Below, in pieces: positions 19,738-27,400 of a stretch of 64,000 nucleotides of DNA. The number at the start of each line of letters is the position of its first letter. Position 1 is the first letter of the stretch. The notes under the pieces are model-generated. The model was not told the DNA's origin. It saw only the letters and a list, made by a program, of their open reading frames with translations, and did no database searches. Origin of the DNA: Bog-473 sp963741995 (GTDB lineage: Bacteria > Actinomycetota > Acidimicrobiia > Acidimicrobiales > RAAP-2); the NCBI GenBank assembly GCA_963741995.1, contig CAVUKI010000011.1:74251-138250 (forward strand), in the 5' to 3' direction. The position numbers and the translations under genes were made by a program.

Positions 19738-20292
19738 TCAATCGTACCGGTCCTCCGGACCCTCTCCGGTGCACGCGGTATCGGCAACATGGGCCAGGGC
19801 ATTGAACACGGGGAGGGCGAGGCGGTCGGCCGAGGCGGCCGAGCGCGCCACCAGGCGTCCGGCCAGGACGGGATGGCGGTCCGGGATCTGGAAGAACTCG
19901 CGCCGGCTCACCGTGAGCAGCGTGAGGGGCGAGAACGCCACCACCGCGATGGACGACCGCAGCTCGTTGAGGAGCGAATGCTCCGACCAGGAGTCACCCC
20001 TTCCGAGCAGGCCGATCGGGGTGCCGTCGCGCTGCACGACGCCGTGCCCGCCCGTGATGACGTGCCACATCCGCACCGGCACGTCTTGCGCCTGGACCAC
20101 CTGCCCGGGGTGCGCGGTGGACACGGTGCAGCGCAGCGCGATCTCCTCGAGCTCGCTGTCGGCGAGGCCGGCGAAGAGGTCCATGGAGCGCAACGTGCCT
20201 GGGCCGCCGCCCGACACCGGGAGCGGGGTGCTGTCTGCGTGGCCGATGGCATGTTCGATGGCACGGGAGTTGCGGGTGGTGTCCGTGTGCAT
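19738..20292 (-). CDS. Cyclic-nucleotide-binding domain protein
   Basis: This 184-aa protein has a CRP-like beta-barrel (about residues 37-150): MDLFAGLADSELEEIALRC, GQVVQAQDVPVRMWHVITGG, LLGRGDSWSEHSLLN and a following helix. There is no DNA-binding domain. The phosphate-binding cassette is degenerate (GRGDSWSEHSLLNELRSSI, without the usual R-A-A), so binding of cAMP is doubtful. It sits between the MMPL exporter and DUF1707/PspC genes, all on the minus strand, 58 bp upstream of MMPL. Function in this cluster is unknown; regulation of the exporter or of membrane stress is a guess. Confidence 0.7.
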   Translation of the reverse strand: MHTDTTRNSRAIEHAIGHADSTPLPVSGGGPGTLRSMDLFAGLADSELEEIALRCTVSTAHPGQVVQAQDVPVRMWHVITGGHGVVQRDGTPIGLLGRGDSWSEHSLLNELRSSIAVVAFSPLTLLTVSRREFFQIPDRHPVLAGRLVARSAASADRLALPVFNALAHVADTACTGEGPEDRYD

Positions 20293-20301
20293 GGCGGCGG
20301 C

Positions 20302-20766
20302 TCAGTGGTCCATGACCGAGCTCGACCGCCCGACCTCGTGGCGGTGGTGGTGGTGGAGATGCCCACCGGCCCTCCGCCACAGGAAGAAGGCGACCAGAGC
20401 GAAGAGGAACCACGGCACGTGGTACATCGGGTAGAAGGGCATGGTCGCCCCGGCTGCGATGGCGACGAGGACCACGACGAACACCCAGGGCAGCACCCGG
20501 CGGTGCCGCGGCGGCGGGGGCGGAGGCTCGCTCGGCAGGGGAGGCAGGTCGTCGAAGAGACCGTTCAGGTCACCGCGTGTCGTGGCGGACATCGCGGTAT
20601 CGAGACGGGTCTTGAACTCGGTCTCGTCCAGCCGGCCCTCCGCGTAGTGGCGGGAGAGCTTGTCGGCCACGGCGTTGCGCTCGCCGTCCGAGGCGCGCAG
20701 GGAGGCGTCGTAGGCCTGCGTGTCCCTGCGGCCCATCGGGTAGGCGGGATCCCACCGGTAGCGCAT
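20302..20766 (-). CDS. DUF1707 (SHOCT-like) membrane protein
   Basis: A 154-aa protein. Residues about 27-70 carry the DUF1707 signature LRASDGERNAVADKLSRHY, AEGRLDETEFKTRLDTAM and ATTRGDLNGLFDDLP. A proline run (PSEPPPPPPRHRR) then leads to two hydrophobic segments and a His-rich tail (GGHLHHHHRHEVG). DUF1707 proteins are common beside PspC and PspC-histidine-kinase genes in actinobacteria and are thought to act in envelope homeostasis. The histidine cluster could bind a metal, but nothing else supports it. It ends ten bases before the CNB gene, suggesting one transcript. Confidence 0.75.
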   Translation of the reverse strand: MRYRWDPAYPMGRRDTQAYDASLRASDGERNAVADKLSRHYAEGRLDETEFKTRLDTAMSATTRGDLNGLFDDLPPLPSEPPPPPPRHRRVLPWVFVVVLVAIAAGATMPFYPMYHVPWFLFALVAFFLWRRAGGHLHHHHRHEVGRSSSVMDH

Positions 20767-20860
20767 CGGTTTGTTCTCCTTCGTTGGTCGGTCAGGGCGG
20801 TCAGGCGGTCAGACGGCGTCGGTCAGAGGCGGTCGGTTGGGCGGTGCGGCGCTCGGCCGC

Positions 20861-21274
20861 TCAGAAGGCACCATGGGCCCGCTCGCGGGCCAGGAGCTCC
20901 TCCGCCACCGAGAAGTCGGAGTCTTCGTCGGGGATGAGGAGCCACCCGGCGGCGTAGAGGGGCACGGCCAGGCCGCCGAGGAACGCCAGGACGACGAACC
21001 CGATGCGGACGATGGTGGGGTCGACGTCGAAGTAGTCGGCGACGCCGGTGGCGACGCCGGCCACCATGCGGCCCCGGCTGCTGCGATGGAGGCGCTGCTC
21101 GCCAGTGGGCCCGGTGGGTGCGGCGGGGGGCCGTGCGGGCTGCTCGGTGGTGGAGGTGCCTGCGGTGCCTGAGGCGCCTGGCGTGCCTGGCGTGCCTGGG
21201 GTGGTGCCTGGCGTGCCTGGGGCGGTGCCTGGCGTGCCTGCAGTGCCCGGTGTCTCTTCTGGTGCGGAGTCCAT
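20861..21274 (-). CDS. PspC domain protein with repetitive Gly-Thr-Pro N-terminus
   Basis: A 137-aa membrane protein. The C-terminal half is a PspC domain: RSSRGRMVAGVATGVADYFD, DPTIVRIGFVVLAFLGG and YAAGWLLIPDEDS. The first 40 residues are a low-complexity run of GTPGT/GTAGT units encoded by near-identical copies of CTGGCGTGC (21165-21245). PspC proteins sense or buffer inner-membrane stress. It is transcribed divergently from a kinase that also carries PspC, with a palindrome in between, and upstream of the DUF1707 gene. The gap between PspC and DUF1707 is filled with CGGTCAG-type direct repeats. Confidence 0.8.
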   Translation of the reverse strand: MDSAPEETPGTAGTPGTAPGTPGTTPGTPGTPGASGTAGTSTTEQPARPPAAPTGPTGEQRLHRSSRGRMVAGVATGVADYFDVDPTIVRIGFVVLAFLGGLAVPLYAAGWLLIPDEDSDFSVAEELLARERAHGAF

Positions 21275-21352
21275 AGCTGCAGCTTGACGGCGGGCCGCGC
21301 CGGGGGGAATCCGGCAATTCCCTGGTCGGACCCTGAGCGCGCCCCAGAGTTC

Positions 21353-21368
21353 TCAGGGATGTCCCTGA
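21353..21368. promoter_or_regulatory. Palindromic operator candidate between the pspC and PspC-kinase genes
   Basis: TCAGGGA, TG, TCCCTGA: a perfect 7-2-7 palindrome in the divergent intergenic region (21275-21543), about 80 bp upstream of the PspC gene. Partial CCCTGA/CTCAGGG copies lie on either side (21330, 21373). The layout suits a dimeric regulator such as the nearby LuxR-type response regulator. No coding sequence is seen in this 270-bp region. Confidence 0.5.
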
Positions 21369-21543
21369 TGGCCCTCAGGGGGGCAGCGGCGCGATCATCG
21401 AGGTATCCCAGAGGCACCCGATCCCGGTACGCGTCCGCTCACCGAGGGTGGCCGCCCGACTGAGCCTCCGCGGCGCGCGCCCGAAAACGGGATCTCTCCG
21501 CCTTGGGAGAGGTGGAGCCAGGGCCGTGCGTACTGGTCTCCCC

Positions 21544-22838
21544 ATGATCGACATGGGCACTGGTCCGGGTGGCGCGAGCACCGCCAGCATGATCATCACC
21601 ATGTCGGGGGGCGGCTGCGCCGCCTCCGCCGCAACCCCGACAACCGCGTCCTGGGCGGCGTGTGTGGGGCGATCTCGCGGGAGACCGGGATCGACGCCAT
21701 GTGGGTGCGCATCGGCTTCGTCCTGCTGGCCATCGCCAGCGGGGTGATGGTGTTCGTCTACGCCATGGCCTGGTTGTTGATCCCGATGGCGGGTGACACC
21801 GGCAACATCTACTCCCGCGCCATCCGTGACCGCCGTGGCATCCGGACGATCGCCGCCATCCTCATTCCGCTGATGATCGCGGTGCAGTTCATCACCAGTT
21901 CCCTGCACGTCCCGTTCATCGGATTCCTCGGATGGCCGACGTTCCTGGCCATCGGCATCATCGTCCTGATCTGGCGCAACGCCGACGAGTCGGAAAAGGC
22001 GTTCATCGACCACGACGTCGTGCCGCTGCTGGGGACGGACACGCACGGGAAGGGCCGCCGCTGGCTCATCGCCCGCGTGGTGTTGGGGCTCTTCGTCGGG
22101 GCGGTTGGCATCGCCCTGCTGGTCGAAGGCCACACCACGGTGGCGGCGCTCCGGCCCGTCGGCGGGGCCGCCCTCGTCATCGCGGCCAGCGTCGTCATCT
22201 TCGGACCCTGGTGGCTCAGCCTCGTGCGGGACCTGATCGCCGAGCGTCAGGCGCGTGCGCTGGCGGAGGAACGGGCGCAGATGGCGGCCCACGTCCATGA
22301 CTCGGTGCTCCAGACGCTGGCCCTCATTCAGCGCTCGTCCGATGATCCGCAGCACGTCGTGCGTCTGGCCCGGGCCCAGGAGCGTGAGCTGCGCGCCTGG
22401 CTCTTCGAGGGCCGCCCCCCTGGTGCCATCGGGGAGGACGCCACCATGTTGGCCGAGGGCGTCGGCCTGGTGCAGCGGCAGGTGGAGGCAGACCACGGCA
22501 TCGCCGTGCAGGTCGTGATGGTGGGGGACTGCCCGCTGGACGACGCGTTACGGGCTCTGCTCGATGCGGCACGCGAGGCCACCGTGAACGCGGCCAAGTG
22601 GTCCGGCGCGGACCAGGTTTCCGTCTATGCCGAGGTCGAAGGGGACACGGTCATGCTCTACGTGCGCGATCGCGGTCGCGGCTTCGACCCCGACGCCGTC
22701 CCGGAGGACCGCCGGGGCATCGCCCAGTCCATCCGAGCGCGCGTGGCCCGCTTCGGCGGCTCGGCCATCGTCCGCTCGGCCCCGGGGGAAGGGGCCGAGG
22801 TACAGCTCTCCATGCCCCGCCGGGAGCGGGTCAGGTGA
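21544..22838 (+). CDS. PspC-domain sensor histidine kinase (start region frameshifted)
   Basis: A membrane sensor kinase. A PspC domain (NPDNRVLGGVCGAISRETG, IGFVLLAIASG, YAMAWLLIP) is followed by four more helices. A HisKA_3-type box has the phosphorylatable His in QMAAHVHDSVLQTLALIQ, and the HATPase domain has DAAREATVNAAKW (N box) and VRDRGRGFDPD (G1). From GTG 21660 the protein is 392 aa but begins inside PspC. The natural start, ATG 21544, joins in frame if one G is added to the G6 run at 21606-21611. It overlaps the downstream regulator by GTGA. The most likely role is sensing envelope stress. Confidence 0.8.
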
Positions 22839-23518
22839 CGGACACGGCGCCCGGGCCCGGGCCGGGTGGGCGCCCCCGCATCTTCCTGGTCGAGGACCAC
22901 GCGGTCTTCCGGGCGGGCGTCCGCGCCGAGCTCGGTGACGCCGTCGAGGTGGTGGGCGAGGCCGACGAGGCGGCCGCTGCGGTCGAGCTCATCAGCGAGC
23001 GTCTTCCCGACGTGGTCCTGCTCGATGTGCACCTCCCGGGCGGCGGCGGACACGCCGTCCTGGTCGGCGTCCTTCCCCATCATCCCGAGGTGCAATTCCT
23101 CGCCCTCTCCGTCTCCGACGCCCCGGAGGATGTGATCGACGTCATCCGGGCCGGCGCCCGCGGCTACATCACCAAGACGATCTCGGGTCCGGAGCTTCTC
23201 CAGGCCGTCTACCGCGTCGCCGCCGGGGACGCGGTCTTCTCACCGCGACTCGCCGGCTTCGTGCTCGACGCCTTCGCCCAGGGTGGCGCATCGGGCGCAC
23301 CGGCACCTGGGCTCGACCCCGAGCTCGACCAGCTGTCACCGCGCGAGCGCGAGGTCCTGCGCCTGATCGCCCGCGGCTACACCTACAAGGAGGTGGGCCG
23401 CGACCTCAGCATCTCGGCCAAGACGGTCGAGTCCCATGTCTCCTCGGTCCTGCGCAAGCTGCAGCTCTCGACCCGACACGAGTTGACCAGATGGGCCACC
23501 GACCGCCGCTTGGTCTAG
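22835..23518 (+). CDS. LuxR-family (NarL type) response regulator
   Basis: A 227-aa regulator: receiver domain with the phosphoacceptor Asp in VVLLDVHLPGGGG, T/S in LALSVSD and K in GYITKTISG, followed by a LuxR-type HTH (LSPREREVLRLIARGYTYKE, ISAKTVESHVSSVLRKL). GTG at 22835 overlaps the kinase stop (GTGA), so the two form a translationally coupled two-component pair. It probably controls the PspC/DUF1707 genes and its own operon from the divergent promoter region. The frame can be extended upstream to 22598, but that portion is a shadow of the kinase. Confidence 0.9.
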   Translation: MTDTAPGPGPGGRPRIFLVEDHAVFRAGVRAELGDAVEVVGEADEAAAAVELISERLPDVVLLDVHLPGGGGHAVLVGVLPHHPEVQFLALSVSDAPEDVIDVIRAGARGYITKTISGPELLQAVYRVAAGDAVFSPRLAGFVLDAFAQGGASGAPAPGLDPELDQLSPREREVLRLIARGYTYKEVGRDLSISAKTVESHVSSVLRKLQLSTRHELTRWATDRRLV

Positions 23519-23527
23519 AAAAGGGGG

Positions 23528-24286
23528 ATGCCCGAGGACCTCGCTGCCGAGCATCGCGACGCGGTCAAACTGGCCGAAATGGCCGGTCGTGCGCTCGTGG
23601 AGCTGCGATCCGACCCCCCGGCGTTGCGCGATCTCGGCGCCGCTGGTGACCGTATGGCCCACCAGCTCCTTGTCGCCGAGATCAACCGGCTCTACCCCGA
23701 CGACGACGTGCGGTCCGAAGAGGGGCTCGAGCACGTCGCCGGCGCCGGCCGCCTCTGGATCATCGATCCGCTGGACGGCACCCGCGAGTTCCGCCAGCTC
23801 GGACGGAGCGACTGGGCGGTGCACGTGGCGATGGCCCTGGGCGGCATCGCGGTCGTGGGTGCCGTCGCCCTCCCGGCGCTCGACCTCGTGCTCGGCACCG
23901 GGGACCCGCCGGTTCTGACCCCGCCGCGTACCGGCGAGGCGCCACGTGTCGTGGTCTCGCGGAGCCGTCCGCCCGACGTGGCCTACGAGGTGACCGAGGC
24001 GATAGGCGGCGTGATGGTCCCCATGGGATCGGCCGGCGCCAAGATCGCCGCGGTGATCCTCGGTGTCGCGGAGGTCTACGTGCACGCGGGTGGCCAGTAC
24101 GAGTGGGACTCGTGCGCGCCGGTTGCCGTGGCCACCGCCAGCGGACTGCATGCGAGCCGCCTCGACGGGGAGCCCCTTCGCTACGGCGACCCCGACGCCT
24201 GGCTGCCCGACCTCGTCGTCTGCCGCAAGGAGTACGCCGAGGCCGTGCTGGCCGTGACCAGGCGACAAGCCCGGCCCTATTGGTGA
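23528..24286 (+). CDS. cysQ: 3'(2'),5'-bisphosphate nucleotidase / inositol-phosphatase family protein
   Basis: A 252-aa protein of the FIG superfamily. Metal-site motifs are present: RSEEGLEH (first Glu), IIDPLDGTREF (DPxDGT) and YEWDSCAPVAVA (WDxxAP). This pattern belongs to CysQ/SuhB-type phosphatases. CysQ removes the 3'-phosphate of PAP/PAPS formed in sulfate activation. A sulfotransferase at 35798 would produce PAP, but it is distant. Inositol monophosphatase activity cannot be excluded. It follows the two-component genes by nine bases; a strong hairpin lies just after it. Confidence 0.85.
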   Translation: MPEDLAAEHRDAVKLAEMAGRALVELRSDPPALRDLGAAGDRMAHQLLVAEINRLYPDDDVRSEEGLEHVAGAGRLWIIDPLDGTREFRQLGRSDWAVHVAMALGGIAVVGAVALPALDLVLGTGDPPVLTPPRTGEAPRVVVSRSRPPDVAYEVTEAIGGVMVPMGSAGAKIAAVILGVAEVYVHAGGQYEWDSCAPVAVATASGLHASRLDGEPLRYGDPDAWLPDLVVCRKEYAEAVLAVTRRQARPYW

Positions 24287-24299
24287 GCCCCGGAATTGA

Positions 24300-24332
24300 C
24301 AGAACCCCGCCTCGCAATGAGACGGGGTTCTG
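24300..24332. terminator. Rho-independent terminator-like hairpin after the cysQ-like gene
   Basis: CAGAACCCCG and CGGGGTTCTG form a 10-bp stem, extended inside by CTC/GAG, so nearly the whole 33 nt is paired. It sits in the 69-bp convergent gap between the cysQ-like gene and the cold-shock gene and could end both transcripts. No strong T-run follows. Confidence 0.7.
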
Positions 24333-24355
24333 CCGTGATCCTGGTGCGCTCGGCG

Positions 24356-24563
24356 TTAGCCGATGGCGCGCACGTTCGCGGCCTGAAGGCCCTTCGGACC
24401 CTGATTGGTCTCGAATTCGACCTTCTGTCCTTCTTCGAGATTGCGGTAGCCCGTACCGCTGATCGCGCTCGAAGTGCACGAAGACGTCGGGGCCCCCACC
24501 GTCCTGGGTGATGAAGCCGAAGCCCTTCTCACCGTTAAACCACTTCACGGAACCAGTTGCCAT
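24356..24563 (-). CDS. Cold-shock protein CspA family, frameshifted
   Basis: The translation opens as a canonical cold-shock domain: MATGSVKWFNGEKGFGFITQ, followed by PDVFVHF, with both RNA-binding motifs RNP1 (KGFGFI) and RNP2 (VFVHF). After VHF the frame is lost. Removing one base at about 24468-24471 gives SAISGTGYRNLEEGQKVEF and the ending GLQAANVRAIG at the stop 24356-24358, a normal 68-aa protein. Cold-shock proteins are small RNA chaperones present in almost all bacteria, so a real break is unlikely. A ribosome site (GGAGAGGAG) lies about 11 bp upstream of the ATG. Confidence 0.85.
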
Positions 24564-24804
24564 TGAAAATCCACTCCTCTCCTGGCCAGATTTGACCCAT
24601 GTCGCGGGGGTCATGGCCGGTAGCTCTTGCGAGCCAGAGGGATTTCCAAACTTGTGATGGTGGTGCCCTCGGACAGGAACCTTAGCGCGCTGCAGGGAGG
24701 GAGGGAGGTTTGGGGCCTCGGCCGTGAATTCGTCACCGGTTGTCCACGCCGTGGATCGTGCCTAGGTTGGAGCGGCCGTTCTCGTCCGACCAAGGGGGGC
24801 AGTT

Positions 24805-26166
24805 GTGACTGTGACCACCAATCCGTACCTGGAGGGCAACTTCGCGCCCGTCCCGGAGGAGGTGACGGCGACTGATCTCCCGGTGACCGGCCATGTGCCC
24901 GAGGCCCTGTCCGGCCGCTATCTGCGGAACGGGCCGAATCCGGTCTCGCCCCCCGAGCCAGCGACCTACCACTGGTTCACCGGCGACGGGATGGTGCACG
25001 GGATCCGGCTGCGCGACGGCCGGGCCGAGTGGTACCGCAACCGTTGGGTGCGCTCCGCCTCGGTGGCGCGTGCACTGGGCGAGGATCCCCGTCCGGGTGC
25101 CGTCCACGCCGGCATGGACTTCGCGCCCAACACCAACGTGATCGGCCACGCGGGCCGCACGTTCGCCATCGTCGAGGCGGGCGCCCGTCCGTACGAGCTG
25201 AGCGACGAGCTCGACACGATCGGCCCCTGCGATTTCGGGGGCACGCTCCAGGGTGGCTACACGGCGCACCCGAAGCGCGACCCGCGGACCGGTGAGCTCT
25301 ACGCCGTCTCGTACTTCTTCGGGTGGGGCAACGACGTCGAGGTCACGGTCCTCGACGTCGCCGGCAGAGTGCGCTCCAGCCGGCGTGTCGCCATGGGCGG
25401 CCCGGTGAGCGTGCACGACTGCGCCATCACGCAACGCTCCGTCATCCTGCTCGACCTCCCCGTGACCTTCAGCCTGGACGCCGCCGCGGCCGGTGCGTCG
25501 TTCCCCTACCGCTGGGAGGACGGGTATCGATCCCGCGTCGGCCTGCTGCCCCGGGACGGCGACTCGACCGACGTCGTCTGGCACGACATCGAGTCCTGCT
25601 ACGTGTTCCACCCGATGAACGCCTTCGACGACCCGGAGGGGGACGGCGTCCTCGTCGACGTGGTGCGCCACCCGTCCATGTTCCGCACCCACCACCTGGG
25701 CCCGTCCGAAGGGGCGCCCACGTTGGAGCGCTGGCATCTCGACGGCCACGGGGGCGCGGTCAAGGAGGAGCGGCTCGATGACCGCGGACAGGAATTCCCC
25801 CGCGTCGACGAGCGCCGCCTCGGCCTGCCCCATCGCTACGGCTACGCCGTCGCGGTCGGCGAGGCCGACGGCATCGTCGGCACGGAGTCGGTCCTGCTCC
25901 GCCACGACTTCGAGCAGGGGACGAGCGAGGCCCGTTCCTTCGGGCGAGGGGCGAGCCTGGGTGAGGCGGTCTTCGTTCCTCGCGAGGACGGCGCCGGCGA
26001 ATCGGACGGCTGGTTGCTCCTCCTCGTGCACTCGGCCGAGACGGACACCTCGGCCCTGCACATCCTCAATGCCGACGATGTCGCGGGGGAGGCGCAGGCG
26101 GTGATCGAGCTGCCGCAGCGCGTGCCGGCGGGCTTTCACGGCAATTGGGTGTCCGACCCCTCCTGA
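24805..26166 (+). CDS. Carotenoid cleavage oxygenase family protein
   Basis: A 453-aa beta-propeller non-heme iron dioxygenase. All four iron-binding histidines can be placed: H155 (YTAHPK), H204 (SVHDCA), H269 (VFHPMNAF) and H445 (GFHGNW). RYLRNGPNPVSPP and HWFTGDGMVHG are the usual N-terminal signatures. The family cleaves carotenoids, retinoids or stilbenes; microbial lignostilbene dioxygenases belong to it too, so the substrate is open. GTG at 24805 has a purine-rich site (AAGGGGGGCAG). The 241 bp upstream, shared divergently with cspA, holds no gene. Confidence 0.88.
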   Translation: MTVTTNPYLEGNFAPVPEEVTATDLPVTGHVPEALSGRYLRNGPNPVSPPEPATYHWFTGDGMVHGIRLRDGRAEWYRNRWVRSASVARALGEDPRPGAVHAGMDFAPNTNVIGHAGRTFAIVEAGARPYELSDELDTIGPCDFGGTLQGGYTAHPKRDPRTGELYAVSYFFGWGNDVEVTVLDVAGRVRSSRRVAMGGPVSVHDCAITQRSVILLDLPVTFSLDAAAAGASFPYRWEDGYRSRVGLLPRDGDSTDVVWHDIESCYVFHPMNAFDDPEGDGVLVDVVRHPSMFRTHHLGPSEGAPTLERWHLDGHGGAVKEERLDDRGQEFPRVDERRLGLPHRYGYAVAVGEADGIVGTESVLLRHDFEQGTSEARSFGRGASLGEAVFVPREDGAGESDGWLLLLVHSAETDTSALHILNADDVAGEAQAVIELPQRVPAGFHGNWVSDPS

Positions 26167-26232
26167 CCAGGACCCGGCCAGCACCCGGTTGGGACCCGGT
26201 TGGTCCGGCCGCGCCCGGGTAATATTTCCAAC

Positions 26233-27027
26233 GTGATCGTCTGGCAATGGGTCCAGCAGCACCGGTTCTTGTCGGTCATCGTGCTGGCGCTGGTCATCGT
26301 CAGTTCTGCCGGCGGAACGGCGTGGGCGTTGGTCTTCCGCACGGTGTCGTCCCCGGTGGGCCTGCGCGAGGCCTTGCGCATGTACCGCAAGGAGCAGACC
26401 GGCAAGATGATGACCTCGCTGCGCAGCAAGTTGCCCGCTCCCGGCGTCTACACGTACCGCACCAGCGGGGGGGAGGGCCTCAACCTGGTCGGCGTAGCCC
26501 GATCGTTCCCGGCCAGCACCTCCATGATCGTCGCCGACAGCCGTTGTGCGACGGTCAGTTGGGTCCCGATCACGCAGCACACCGAGTCGACCACCGTGTG
26601 CAACGCGCCGAACGGGGCGCTGACCGTTCCGAAGCTGGTGACGGACGAGTCCATCGCCGGCTCGACCACGACGTCGACGATCAATTGCCCGGCGTCGACC
26701 TACCTCCTGCCGTCGGGGGCGCAGCCGGGTGAGCGCTGGACCGCCACCTGCTCACTCGCCAGCCCGGCCGAGAAGATCATGCTGGCGGGACAAGCGTTGG
26801 GCCAGTCCTCCATGATGGTGGCGGGCCACAGAGTGTCGGTGACGCACACGCGCGTGAACTTGACCTTCACCGGCCCTGAGCACGGGACCAACCCGACCGA
26901 CTTCTGGATCATTCCCAGCAGCGGGCTGATCGTGCGGGAGCGTGAGACGGTGGGCGTGACGCAGGGCAGCGTCCGCTACACCGAGAACATGGACGCCACC
27001 CTCACGAGGCTCAACCCGGCCCGCTGA
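26233..27027 (+). CDS. Hypothetical membrane-anchored extracellular protein
   Basis: A 264-aa protein beginning with a short cytoplasmic lead and one hydrophobic helix (FLSVIVLALVIVSSAGGTAWALV), followed by an exported domain. It contains Cys residues that could pair (VADSRCATVSW, STTVCNAPNG, TINCPAS, TATCSLAS) and Thr/Ser-rich beta-like sequence. Start chosen at the GTG that places the membrane helix near the N-terminus; the frame extends to 26200 without gain. I do not recognise the family. It lies 66 bp after the carotenoid oxygenase and is convergent with the YjbR gene, three bases away. Confidence 0.55.
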   Translation: MIVWQWVQQHRFLSVIVLALVIVSSAGGTAWALVFRTVSSPVGLREALRMYRKEQTGKMMTSLRSKLPAPGVYTYRTSGGEGLNLVGVARSFPASTSMIVADSRCATVSWVPITQHTESTTVCNAPNGALTVPKLVTDESIAGSTTTSTINCPASTYLLPSGAQPGERWTATCSLASPAEKIMLAGQALGQSSMMVAGHRVSVTHTRVNLTFTGPEHGTNPTDFWIIPSSGLIVRERETVGVTQGSVRYTENMDATLTRLNPAR

Positions 27028-27030
27028 TCT

Positions 27031-27372
27031 TCAGCCGGCGGCTGGCGCCACCAGCGCCGCCAGCCGCTTGGGGGCGATCAGGCAGTAGCTCTCCGCCATC
27101 ATCTCGGCCATCTCTTCCCAGTCGGGCGCCGTCCGGAGATCCAACCGCACGCCGACCCAGCCCTTGGGCCCGACGTACTTCGGGACGAAGAACCGCTCCG
27201 GGTCGGATGCCACCAGCACGTGTTGCGCCCCGCGCGGTGCCTTCATGGTCATGGACGCGCCGTCCTCGCTCGTGATCACGAAGAGCTTGTCGCGCACCCG
27301 GAACGCGGGGGCGGTGTGGCCGCCGAACGGGCGCTCATGAACCTCGGGGAGCGCCAGGCAGATGGAACGCAC
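27031..27372 (-). CDS. MmcQ/YjbR family protein
   Basis: A 113-aa protein of the YjbR fold (CyaY-like), with family blocks SICLALPEVHERPFGGHTAP, FRVRDKLFVITSED, KAPRGAQHVLVASDP, PKGWVGVRLD and ESYCLIAPKRLA. Function of the family is not established; some members are described as DNA-binding. The GTG start gives an N-terminus a little shorter than usual. The gene lies 28 bp after the diiron protein and might start within its end. Confidence 0.8.
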   Translation of the reverse strand: MRSICLALPEVHERPFGGHTAPAFRVRDKLFVITSEDGASMTMKAPRGAQHVLVASDPERFFVPKYVGPKGWVGVRLDLRTAPDWEEMAEMMAESYCLIAPKRLAALVAPAAG

Positions 27373-27400
27373 CCGCTGCAGCGCGGAGCGCTGCCGCGGC

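Noticed and set aside
21165..21245. Repeats in the pspC gene as a CRISPR-like array
   Set aside because: The units are 9-18 bp, tandem and in frame (Gly-Thr-Pro repeats), with no spacers or cas genes.
24356..24563. Programmed ribosomal frameshift in cspA
   Set aside because: No slippery sequence or known case in this family; the many similar shifts in the window point to sequence error.
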